Source: DASTCZ01 sp035308165 (lineage in GTDB: Bacteria; Acidobacteriota; Terriglobia; Acidiferrales; UBA7541). From it: a stretch of 64,000 nucleotides of DNA. The stretch's first letter is position 1. Each line of letters starts with the position of its first letter. Of the stretch, positions 26,345-34,240 are shown piece after piece. The translations under genes were made by a program, and so were the position numbers. A model generated the notes under the pieces. That model made no database searches, was not told the DNA's origin, and saw only the letters and a program-made list of their open reading frames with translations. The stretch is from the NCBI GenBank assembly GCA_035308165.1, contig DATGHC010000056.1:1-64000 (forward strand), written 5' to 3'.

Positions 26345-27888
26345 ACCAATGCGACCCTGGCGCTCTCCATTTTGTGATTGCCTCTCACGCGCTTGCGCAT
26401 CTCCTGGCGGAGCACGTCCGCGAAAATTGCCACCCCTCGCGCGGAGCGCTTTTCATCCACATTTGAAAAGCTCAGACGCAGAGTGTTGGGTTGCGGGTTT
26501 TGCAAAAAGAAATAACGCCCGGGGGCAAATAAGACACCGCGCTCCCGTACGTGGATTAACAGCTCGCTGGAATCAAATCCAGGGGGCAGTTCGAGCCACA
26601 GGCACATTCCGCCGGAGGGCTTTGTCCAGCGTGTCCCCTCGGGCATGTGCTTCTTCAGAGCCGCGTCGAGTGCATCCAGCCGCCGTGCATAGGTCTTGCG
26701 CATTCTTGCGATGTGTTTGACCAGCAATCCGCGGCGGATGAATTCCGCGAGAATGGCCTGGGCCAGCTGGTCGGTGTGGATATCCGAGGTTTGCTTCACA
26801 ATTCGCAACCGCTCGATGACATTCGGCGGGGCCACAATCCATCCAACTCGAAGCCCAGGAAATGCCACCTTCGAGAAGCTGTCAATTTGAATCACCAGAT
26901 TGGACCGGTCCAATTGTTTCAGAGTGGGGACGGCGTCATTTTCGGTGTGCAAACGCGCGTAAATATGGTCTTCCACGATGGGCACCTGGTAACGCGCCGC
27001 GATTTCCAGCAGCTTGCGCCGGGCTGCGACCGGCATCGTCGTTCCAGTGGGATTGTGAAAGTCCGGTGTCAGGATCATTAGCTTGACGCGGTTCGATAGC
27101 AATGTTGCGTCCAGCGCCGCCAGGTCAACGCCTGGTGTCGTTCCTGGGCCGGCCTGCGAGTAGACCGGTACGCCAAGGCACCGCACCCGGGCGTTGGTGA
27201 AAATCGAAATCGCGCCGGGATAGGTAGGATTCTCTATCACCACCGCGTCCCCGGGTCTCAGAAACGACTTGGCAAGCAAGTCCAGCGCTTGCTGGCATCC
27301 ACCAGTGATGAGCAGGTTTTCATCTTTGACAGCCAATCCCTCGGCGCGGAGCATTTCCACCAGGGCGCGTTTCAGAGGTGGATATCCATCCGAGGGTCCG
27401 AACTGCAGGATTTCCTGTCCTTGACTCTTGAGCACGGTCTGGCAGCACTGCGCAAGCTCGGCAATAGGGAAGAGTTTCTCATCCGGCCGCGCGGCGACAA
27501 ACGAAGTGCTGTCCGCCGTCACCGGTTGCAGCAACCGCGTGAGTGCTTCTTCACCGCGCTCATCGGCGAATAATGATTCCCAGCGGAGCCCGCCGTTGCC
27601 ATTTCCATTCAGTGTGGGGGGAGCCGGAGTGATTTTCGACCCGTTGGGAATTTCGCAGATAAATGTGCCGCGCCCCACGTGGCCGCGAATCAGTCCCTGC
27701 GATTCGAGTTCCGCGTAGGCATTGGCAACGGTGGTCCTGTGGACGCCCAGCTGTGTCGCCAGTTCGCGCGTCGCAGGGATGCGGTCGCCGGGACGCAAAT
27801 CGCCGCCATGGACCAGGGCGCAAAGCTGATCGCGGAGCTGGGCATACAGCGGGATGTGACTTTCAAGCTGAAGTTGCAGCGGAAGCAT
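26341..27888 (-). CDS. MocR/GntR-family regulator with aminotransferase domain (PdxR-like candidate)
   Basis: A 515-residue PLP-binding transcription factor. The N-terminal GntR winged helix (IPLYAQLRDQLCALV, IPATRELATQLGVHRTTVANAYAELESQG) is joined by a Gly/Asn-rich linker to a class I aminotransferase fold with the PLP lysine in QIDSFSKVAFPGLRVGW. GGGAGA precedes the ATG at 27888, seven codons inside the longer frame. MocR proteins next to pdxST are often PdxR, which senses PLP and controls its synthesis; here the gene is upstream in the same orientation, so this role is a strong but unproven inference. Confidence 0.88.
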   Translation of the reverse strand: MLPLQLQLESHIPLYAQLRDQLCALVHGGDLRPGDRIPATRELATQLGVHRTTVANAYAELESQGLIRGHVGRGTFICEIPNGSKITPAPPTLNGNGNGGLRWESLFADERGEEALTRLLQPVTADSTSFVAARPDEKLFPIAELAQCCQTVLKSQGQEILQFGPSDGYPPLKRALVEMLRAEGLAVKDENLLITGGCQQALDLLAKSFLRPGDAVVIENPTYPGAISIFTNARVRCLGVPVYSQAGPGTTPGVDLAALDATLLSNRVKLMILTPDFHNPTGTTMPVAARRKLLEIAARYQVPIVEDHIYARLHTENDAVPTLKQLDRSNLVIQIDSFSKVAFPGLRVGWIVAPPNVIERLRIVKQTSDIHTDQLAQAILAEFIRRGLLVKHIARMRKTYARRLDALDAALKKHMPEGTRWTKPSGGMCLWLELPPGFDSSELLIHVRERGVLFAPGRYFFLQNPQPNTLRLSFSNVDEKRSARGVAIFADVLRQEMRKRVRGNHKMESARVALV

Positions 27889-28006
27889 TGGCTCTCCCTT
27901 CCAGGCCAATTTACAGGGTAATTATGGGCTGTAAAGAGCCAATTTGTCTATGTCTCTTTGGACTGGGAAATTCGGGCCTCTTGGGACGAATTTTCGGCCG
28001 GGAAAC

Positions 28007-29572
28007 CTAGGAGGTCGGTCCGCCACGCAGCCGAAACCGCTGGATTTTTCCAGTGGCGGTTTTGGGCAGTGCATCGAGGAATTTCACTTCGGCGGGGCAC
28101 TTATAACCGGGCAGTTTCGCGCGCACGAACTTGCGCAAATCTTCAGCCAATTCCGCCGTGGGAGCCACCCCGGGTGGGATGACCACAAAGGCCAGGGGTC
28201 GGGTCAGTCCTGTTGGTTCAATCACCCCGACGACTGCTGCTTCGGCCACCTTCGGGTGGCCCAGAAGCGCGTTCTCAACCTCTGTGGGGGCCACCCACAT
28301 CCCGGATACTTTCATCATGTCATCGGAGCGCCCGCAATAATGGTAGTAGCCGTCGCCGTCGCGATAGAATTTGTCTCCCGTGATGACCCATTCACCGATC
28401 TTGGTGCGCGTGGTCAGTTCGGGAATTTTCCAATAACCCGAAAACGCGCTTTCCCCTTTCACCCAGAGATTCCCGATATCGCCATCAGGAACTGGCGACC
28501 CCTCATCATCCACGATCTTCGCATCGTATCCCGGCACCGGAAAGCCGCAGCTCCCGGCGCGCATCCGCCCCTGTTGAGGCGAAAGAAACATGTGCAGCAT
28601 TTCCGTGGAACCGATGGCGTCGAGAATCTCCAGACCAAATCGCGCCTTGAACCGCTCAAAAATTTCAGGAGGCAGGCGTTCTCCCGCCGAAACGGACAAC
28701 CGCACGGACGAAAAATCAGCAACCAGTCCATTTTCCACTTCGCGCAAAAGTGCCGCGTAAAACGTGGGCACCGCAAAAAATATTGATGGCCGATGCTTGC
28801 GCAGCAATTCCGCGGTTCGCTCCGGACGCGGACGCTCCGGGTCCAGCACCGTAGCCGCGCCCACCGAAAAAGGGAAGTACATTCCATTCCCAAGTCCGTA
28901 GGCAAAAAAGAGTTTTGAGACGGAATAGGTTATGTCATCGGGCCCTATACCCATCACTCCGCGAGCAAACCCGTGCGAGGTCGCGAGCATGTCCTTATGC
29001 ATGTGCACAGCGCCTTTGGGAGTGCCGCCGCTGCCAGAGGTGTAAAGGAAAAAAGCGGGGTCCGTTGAGCGAGTGCAGCGCGCAGGGATTCGCTCTGAGG
29101 TGGAAGCCAGCCAATCCTGCCAATGTTTCGCGGCGACCGGGGTTTGCGCGGATGCACCAACCACAACAATCAAAATGTCTCTCAACTCGCGGAGGGCGGG
29201 CAGGAACGCCGCCAGAGCAATTTCATGAACGATCGCGAGTCGCGCCGCCGAATCTTTCCCGTAATGCGCATAATCCGCCTCACGCGTCATCGGATTAACA
29301 GGCACGGCTATGCCGCCAATCTTCGCTACTCCAAAAAAGGTCGCAATAAACTCCGCCGAATCCGGAAGCACAATCAGAACGCGGTCCCCCGCCGCGATGC
29401 CCTCTCGAATCAGAGCCGCCGCGACGCGGTCTGCGAGGGTTGCCAAGTCGCGATACCGGACCCGTGCAAGTTCGCCCAGAATGGCCACGCGATCGGGATG
29501 CTCCCTGGCAGGCCGCTCCAGAAAATGCTCAGCAATATTGAATTGTTCCGGGATGACGAGCTTTTCAGCCAT
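28007..29572 (-). CDS. Benzoate-CoA ligase-family acyl-CoA synthetase
   Basis: An ANL-superfamily enzyme (about 521 residues) that activates a carboxylate, probably aromatic, through an acyl-adenylate. Motifs seen: the phosphate loop YTSGSGGTPKGAVH, the SVSKLFFAYGLGNGMYFPF segment characteristic of benzoate-CoA ligases, the GSTEMLH adenine site, and the C-terminal catalytic lysine in PKTATGKIQRF. I chose the ATG at 29572; a GTG at 29602 is an alternative. No ring-degradation genes are adjacent. Confidence 0.85.
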   Translation of the reverse strand: MAEKLVIPEQFNIAEHFLERPAREHPDRVAILGELARVRYRDLATLADRVAAALIREGIAAGDRVLIVLPDSAEFIATFFGVAKIGGIAVPVNPMTREADYAHYGKDSAARLAIVHEIALAAFLPALRELRDILIVVVGASAQTPVAAKHWQDWLASTSERIPARCTRSTDPAFFLYTSGSGGTPKGAVHMHKDMLATSHGFARGVMGIGPDDITYSVSKLFFAYGLGNGMYFPFSVGAATVLDPERPRPERTAELLRKHRPSIFFAVPTFYAALLREVENGLVADFSSVRLSVSAGERLPPEIFERFKARFGLEILDAIGSTEMLHMFLSPQQGRMRAGSCGFPVPGYDAKIVDDEGSPVPDGDIGNLWVKGESAFSGYWKIPELTTRTKIGEWVITGDKFYRDGDGYYHYCGRSDDMMKVSGMWVAPTEVENALLGHPKVAEAAVVGVIEPTGLTRPLAFVVIPPGVAPTAELAEDLRKFVRAKLPGYKCPAEVKFLDALPKTATGKIQRFRLRGGPTS

Positions 29573-29711
29573 CGCAGTTTGCAGTTTCTCCGTCAGGCCC
29601 ACATTCTACGCTCACCGCGGTTTGTACCGTGGAAAGTTTCAGAACGAATCGCGCTCGGAAAGTGGTAGAATGTTTTTGGGGAAATACTCCCTCCCGCGAT
29701 TTTATCAGCCC

Positions 29712-30833
29712 ATGCAAGACCTGAGAATCCTTCAAAAGACTGAATCGCTTCATGAAGCGCGATGGTGGGAGCCCATGTCCGAAGGCCGCGTTCATTGCTA
29801 TCTTTGCCCGCGCCACTGCCACATCGGAGAAGGGCAGGGCGGTTTCTGCTTCATTCGAGTGAACCAGGGCGGCAAGCTTTACAGCCTGGGCTATGCTTCG
29901 CCGGCCGCGCTTCAGATTGATCCGATTGAAAAGAAACCTCTCAATCATTTTCTGCCGGGCACGCGAGTGTTTTCCATGGGCACTGCCGGGTGCAACATGG
30001 GCTGTTTTTTTTGCCAGAATTGGGATATTTCCAAGTCGCGCGCCGATCAGGTGCACTCCACCGCCATCCAGCCCGAAGAGGTAGTGGCATTGGCGCGAAA
30101 ATACGATTGTCCTTCGATTGCCTTCACATATAACGAGCCGACCATTTGGGGAGAATATGTGGTGGATATTTGCCGCGCGGCCCGAGAGCAGGGAATCGCC
30201 ACGGTGATGGTTACAAACGGCTATGTCACCCGCGAAGCATTTCACGATATCTACGATCATGTCGATGCGGCGAACGTCGATCTGAAGGCCTTCACCGAGG
30301 GATTTTACGGTCGCACTACTCTCACACACCTGCAACCGGTGCTCGACACGCTTGTCTGGCTGAAGAACGAAACCAACGTGTGGTTTGAAATTACGAATTT
30401 ATTAATCCCCAACCTGAACGACAATCCTGACGAAATCCGCCGTCTTTCGGATTGGGTGATGGAGCATCTCGGCCCCGATGTGCCCGTCCACTTCACCGCG
30501 TTCCACCCGGATTTCAAACTGCGTGACAAGCCGCGCACTCCACCCGAGACCCTCCATATGGCTCACCGCATTGCCCGTGAAGCGGGCTTACATTTTGTTT
30601 ACGAGGGAAACATCCACGGCGGCGCGTCAGACACGATATGCCCGGGCTGCGGAACAACCCTGATTCGACGCTCCTGGCATGACGTGCTTCAGAACCGCAT
30701 GGCCAATAATTGTTGCGGGAAGTGCGGAAAGGCGATTCCAGGGCGCTGGGCAGCGCCGCTGACCGGCTCAAGGAGCACAGCGTCTTCCCCATCGCGCAAT
30801 CTGGCGGCGCGATTCGAGACCCTCAATTTGTAA
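29712..30833 (+). CDS. AmmeMemoRadiSam-system radical SAM enzyme
   Basis: A 373-residue radical SAM protein of the family usually found with MEMO and AMMECR1 partners. The SAM-binding 4Fe-4S motif is CNMGCFFCQNWDISKSR near residue 95. An N-terminal cysteine set (CYLCPRHCHIGEGQGGFC) and C-terminal CPGCG ... CGKCG zinc-ribbon-like pairs flank it. The start at 29712 places the protein at the usual length. The partner genes are not in this window. It is divergent from the acyl-CoA ligase; its reaction is unknown. Confidence 0.88.
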   Translation: MQDLRILQKTESLHEARWWEPMSEGRVHCYLCPRHCHIGEGQGGFCFIRVNQGGKLYSLGYASPAALQIDPIEKKPLNHFLPGTRVFSMGTAGCNMGCFFCQNWDISKSRADQVHSTAIQPEEVVALARKYDCPSIAFTYNEPTIWGEYVVDICRAAREQGIATVMVTNGYVTREAFHDIYDHVDAANVDLKAFTEGFYGRTTLTHLQPVLDTLVWLKNETNVWFEITNLLIPNLNDNPDEIRRLSDWVMEHLGPDVPVHFTAFHPDFKLRDKPRTPPETLHMAHRIAREAGLHFVYEGNIHGGASDTICPGCGTTLIRRSWHDVLQNRMANNCCGKCGKAIPGRWAAPLTGSRSTASSPSRNLAARFETLNL

Positions 30834-30870
30834 TTGGATCCAATTTCGATCATTAGCTTCGCAACGGTGG

Positions 30871-31512
30871 TCAGTGAGGAAACGTGTAGTAGCCTGGCCC
30901 CACTCGCAATCCGTGGTGCCAGGCAAGTGGAAGCGCCCATCCCAGCAATATCCCAAGAGCCATGTGCCACACCGCAAGTGGCAACACATTTCTTTCGCGC
31001 AAGAACAGCCACGACATGACCACGCCCACAAAAAACGTCGCGGGTATCAGTACCGGGTTCGGCCAATGAAACGCCGCGAAAATGGCCGCGGCAATAAATA
31101 CGGCCGGCCACACTCGATGGGTCAGGAAATAAAGCCGGTTGCTCAGAAAGGAATTCAGCGTCACCTGCTGTAGCAGGCAAAACGCGAAGTAATTCCAGAA
31201 GTGATGCGGCGCGAACGCTCCAGGAGCCTCGGGCAGCCGGTTGCCGAATGAGTAGCCAATTACGATGAGCGCCAAGGCCATTGGTCCCAGGAGATAAGAG
31301 GCCCGCCGCAATGCAGGCCACAGATTGTCCGCACGCCAGCCCAGAGACTTCGGGGTGTCCCGCTGAATCACGATGCTTCCCACCAGCCACAGGGGCAACA
31401 CAATCCATGCACATGAGACACGGGGCGGTTCGCGCCAAATAATCCACATCGTCGCGCAGGGAAGTCCCACGACATCCAGAAGAGCGAGCCACCAAAACAG
31501 CGGTTTGTTCAC
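30871..31512 (-). CDS. CPBP-like intramembrane protein with altered catalytic motif
   Basis: A 213-residue membrane protein with about six to seven hydrophobic segments. It resembles the CAAX-protease/bacteriocin-processing (CPBP) fold: FAAFHWPNPVLIPATFFVGVVMSWL and the final LAVWHMALGILLG correspond to motifs with conserved His residues. The usual first motif EExxxR appears here as QQVTLNSFLSNRL, with Gln-Gln in place of Glu-Glu, so protease activity is doubtful. It is convergent with the radical SAM gene; a palindrome AATTGGATCCAATT at 30832-30845 lies between them. Confidence 0.6.
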   Translation of the reverse strand: MNKPLFWWLALLDVVGLPCATMWIIWREPPRVSCAWIVLPLWLVGSIVIQRDTPKSLGWRADNLWPALRRASYLLGPMALALIVIGYSFGNRLPEAPGAFAPHHFWNYFAFCLLQQVTLNSFLSNRLYFLTHRVWPAVFIAAAIFAAFHWPNPVLIPATFFVGVVMSWLFLRERNVLPLAVWHMALGILLGWALPLAWHHGLRVGPGYYTFPH

Positions 31513-31616
31513 AATCCTTCCTTGAGCACCGACGAATTACACGCGACGCTTTTTTCAGGGCAGTCCACTGCTTTGGATGATAACGGGGAGGAATGCGTTT
31601 CCCGAAGAATTGCGCT

Positions 31617-31675
31617 GGCTTCCAGTCGGCGAAAACAAAATGCTGCAACCTCAAGCAAATAGCCGACTGGAAGCC
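31617..31675. repeat. 14-bp perfect inverted repeat with 31-base spacer
   Basis: GGCTTCCAGTCGGC at 31617-31630 is the exact complement of GCCGACTGGAAGCC at 31662-31675. The match extends outward with one mismatch. It lies between the leuB 3' end and the CPBP-like gene start. It could be an RNA stem or a small mobile repeat relic. Confidence 0.6.
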
Positions 31676-31682
31676 GACGCTG

Positions 31683-31701
31683 AAAACCCCACTCGCGGGG
31701 T
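31683..31701 (-). terminator. Terminator-like hairpin after leuB
   Basis: On the minus strand ACCCC and GGGGT enclose a six-base loop and are followed by TTTT, about 30 bases after the leuB stop codon. The stem is short, so this is a weak candidate for the end of the leuA-leuB transcript. Confidence 0.4.
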
Positions 31702-31732
31702 ATTTCAAAGACGAAGGTATTTCAGAAGCAGC

Positions 31733-32878
31733 CTAAACTCCCCAACCGTATCTTTCATGAAGGCTGAATCGCTCGTGCAGTGACTCGCGCACGCGCCCGG
31801 TAAATCCGGAGCAGCCGGCCACTGTGGACCTTGGCGTGGCCAAATCAGGAGTTCTCACACCTGATTCGAGGACGTGATCCACGGCCGATTCAATCGCCGC
31901 GGCTTCGGCGTCCATACCAAAGCTTTCACGCAGCATCATGGCCGCGCTCGAAATGGCTCCGATGGGGCAGGCCACGTCGCGCCCGGCAAGCGATGGCGCC
32001 GACCCATGGATCGGCTCATAGAGCGACGGCCCTAATCCCCAGCTCATCGAAGGGATTAATCCCAGCGAGCCGGCAACCCCGGCAGCGCCATCGCTCAAGA
32101 TATCGCCGAACATGTTCGATGTAACCATCACATCAAATTGGCGCGGGGCAATCACCAGTTGCAACGCAGTGTTGTCCACATAGAGGTGATCCAGTTTCAC
32201 GCCCGGGTAACTCCCTGCAAGTTTCGTAATGACTTGCCGCCAGAGCACAGACGATGCCAGCACATTGGCTTTATCCACCGACGCAAGCTTGTTGCTGCGA
32301 CGGGTCGCGCGGTCAAACGCGAACCGTGCCACGCGTTCAATTTCCTGCGTGGTATACGACTCCACATCCGTGGCGCGCGCGGAACTGTCAGTACCCTCGG
32401 TGCTGTGCTCTCCAAAATAAATTCCGCCCGCCAATTCGCGCACAATTTCCATGTCCACGCTGCGCGCCAGCTCGGGGCGCAACGCGGACACACCCAGCAG
32501 CGCAGGCCGCACCCGGATGGGCCGCAGATTTACGAACAGGCCCAACTCCCGACGCAATCCGAGCAACCCGCTCTCCGGTCTTCGATCCAAAGGCAGTCCA
32601 TCCCACTTCGGCCCGCCTACCGCTCCCAGCAAGACAGCATCCGCAGCCCTGCAGGCAATAAGCGTTTCCGCGGGCAGTGGAGCGCCGCATCGGTCGATGG
32701 CGGTACCGCCAAACGGCATTTCCAGGAATTCAAAATGCCGGCCTGATTCCGCGGAGCAATCCTTGAGCACAGTCACGGCGGCAGAAGTGACCTCTGGCCC
32801 GATCCCATCTCCCGGCAGGACGACAATTGTTTTCACTGAATCCTTTGTTTTCCCATTTCCATTTGGTTGCACAGCCAT
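31733..32878 (-). CDS. leuB: 3-isopropylmalate dehydrogenase
   Basis: NAD-dependent oxidative decarboxylation of 3-isopropylmalate in leucine synthesis. The 381-residue protein has LPGDGIGPEVT at the N-terminus. The substrate arginines lie in DRRPESGLLGLRRELGLFVNLRP. DNTALQLV, MFGDILSDGAAGVAGSLG and the NAD region PIHGSAPSLAGRDVACP follow. The ATG at 32878 is eleven bases from GAGGAG. It follows leuA by about 50 bases; leuC and leuD are elsewhere. The first 16 residues (NGNGKTKDS) are a flexible extension. Confidence 0.93.
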   Translation of the reverse strand: MAVQPNGNGKTKDSVKTIVVLPGDGIGPEVTSAAVTVLKDCSAESGRHFEFLEMPFGGTAIDRCGAPLPAETLIACRAADAVLLGAVGGPKWDGLPLDRRPESGLLGLRRELGLFVNLRPIRVRPALLGVSALRPELARSVDMEIVRELAGGIYFGEHSTEGTDSSARATDVESYTTQEIERVARFAFDRATRRSNKLASVDKANVLASSVLWRQVITKLAGSYPGVKLDHLYVDNTALQLVIAPRQFDVMVTSNMFGDILSDGAAGVAGSLGLIPSMSWGLGPSLYEPIHGSAPSLAGRDVACPIGAISSAAMMLRESFGMDAEAAAIESAVDHVLESGVRTPDLATPRSTVAGCSGFTGRVRESLHERFSLHERYGWGV

Positions 32879-32930
32879 GTCCCTCAAATCTCCTCAACTG
32901 CTTATTCTATGTGAATCGGGATTCGTCTTT

Positions 32931-34151
32931 TCACGAGGCAGCAGCGGTTTCTCCTGCCCTCGCGCCAACTGCCACTTCGGATTGCTGCTTGGCATGCCGA
33001 AGGCAGGCCAGCAAATCGCGGTCGGTAATAAGTTTGTTCTGATCGGCCATCTGCGTTACGCGCCGGTAGCACTCCTCCAGCTCCGCTTCGGTGAAGCGGT
33101 ATTTCAGTTCCACAAGCCTGGCGCGCACGGCGTTTCGTCCCGAATGTTTTCCCAGGACAAGTTTCCGCTGCGGGACGCCCACGGCCTCGGGCGGAATAAT
33201 TTCATACGTCAGCGGGTTCTTGATGATCCCATCCTGGTGAATCCCGGCCTCGTGGGCAAACGCATTCGCGCCCACCACGGCCTTGTTCGGCGCAACACCA
33301 ATCCCGGTAATCTGCGCCAGAAGCTGGCTGGTCGGATAAATCTCGGAAAGGTTCACGCCGGTGGTCAGACCGAAGTGCATTTGACGAACCGCAATGGCAA
33401 CCGCGATTTCCTCCAGCGAAGCGTTGCCCGCGCGTTCCCCGATTCCATTAATTGTGCACTCCACCTGCCGTGCGCCTGCGGCCACTGCGGCAAGCGAGTT
33501 CGCCACGGCAAGCCCCAGGTCGTTGTGGCAATGAGCGCTGAAGGTGATTCCGGGCCTGTCGCCCAGATATTCGCGCACAGCGGCAAACATTGCTGCGTAC
33601 TCCGAAGGGATGGCGTATCCCACCGTATCGGGCAGATTCAAGATAGTGGCTCCAGCATCGACAGCAATTTTAGAAGCCCGACAAAGGAATTCGATATCGC
33701 TGCGGCTGGCATCTTCGGCGGAAAACTCCACTTCTTCACAGCGGTCACGCCCGTAGCGCACCATCGCCGCAATCACGTCCAAAGCATCCTGACGCGAGAT
33801 GCGCAACTTGTACCGCAGGTGCAAATCCGAAGTTGCCAAGAATATGTGAAGCCTGGGGTGCGCCGCAGGGGCCAGCGCTGTCAACGCCGCATCCACGTCC
33901 TTTTGGCAGGCGCGCGCCAATCCGGCCACGCGGCAGCCTCGAACCTGGCGAGCGACCGTGCGGACGCCCTCCATATCTCCGGGCGAGGCGATAGGGAAGC
34001 CACCTTCGATAATATCGACTCCCAGATGTTCCAACTGCCTGGCCATTCGCACTTTTTCAACGACATTCATGGAAAAACCGGGCGATTGCTCCCCGTCGCG
34101 GAGCGTCGTATCAAAAATGTGCACTTTGTCCACGGAATCCCCCGCAGGCAT
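32931..34151 (-). CDS. leuA: 2-isopropylmalate synthase lacking the C-terminal regulatory domain
   Basis: Condenses acetyl-CoA with 2-ketoisovalerate, the committed step to leucine. The 406-residue protein has the catalytic barrel with FDTTLRDGEQSPGFSM, the metal ligands HCHNDLGLAVANSLAAV, and NGIGERAGNASLEEI. NAFAHEAGIHQDGI and GKHSGRNAV follow in the subdomains. It stops just after the linker; the leucine-binding regulatory domain of standard LeuA (about 510 residues) is absent, and leuB starts too close for it to be frameshifted out. Feedback control by leucine should therefore be altered. Related acyl-transferases (homocitrate or citramalate synthase) are less likely given leuB. Confidence 0.88.
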   Translation of the reverse strand: MPAGDSVDKVHIFDTTLRDGEQSPGFSMNVVEKVRMARQLEHLGVDIIEGGFPIASPGDMEGVRTVARQVRGCRVAGLARACQKDVDAALTALAPAAHPRLHIFLATSDLHLRYKLRISRQDALDVIAAMVRYGRDRCEEVEFSAEDASRSDIEFLCRASKIAVDAGATILNLPDTVGYAIPSEYAAMFAAVREYLGDRPGITFSAHCHNDLGLAVANSLAAVAAGARQVECTINGIGERAGNASLEEIAVAIAVRQMHFGLTTGVNLSEIYPTSQLLAQITGIGVAPNKAVVGANAFAHEAGIHQDGIIKNPLTYEIIPPEAVGVPQRKLVLGKHSGRNAVRARLVELKYRFTEAELEECYRRVTQMADQNKLITDRDLLACLRHAKQQSEVAVGARAGETAAAS

Positions 34152-34182
34152 TTAAGCCCGCAGCGAGGATTGGTGTCCAATT

Positions 34183-34216
34183 TATAATACTTACGTGTAG
34201 AATAAGAATCACTTAT
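34183..34216. promoter_or_regulatory. LysR-type operator and -10 element between leuA and the LysR gene
   Basis: In the 89-base divergent spacer, ATAAG-AATCA-CTTAT at 34202-34216 is a perfect dyad that contains the T-N11-A pattern of LysR boxes. A second CTTA half-site lies at 34190-34193. TATAAT at 34183-34188 is a perfect plus-strand -10 sequence, though no good -35 lies at the right distance. Position and shape suggest that the LysR protein controls leuAB and itself here. Confidence 0.6.
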
Positions 34217-34240
34217 ACTCCAATGAAGGGGGGAATTGCT

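Noticed and set aside
30832..30845. 14-base palindrome AATTGGATCCAATT as a bidirectional terminator
   Set aside because: It is AT-rich with no loop and no T-run, so termination is not supported; it may be chance.
32879..32930. Frameshifted regulatory domain of leuA
   Set aside because: Only about 50 bases lie between leuA and leuB, far too few for the missing domain.
32451..34187. Long plus-strand open frame of 578 codons
   Set aside because: It is antisense to leuA and leuB, has a low-complexity His/Arg/Gly-rich composition and no recognisable domain.
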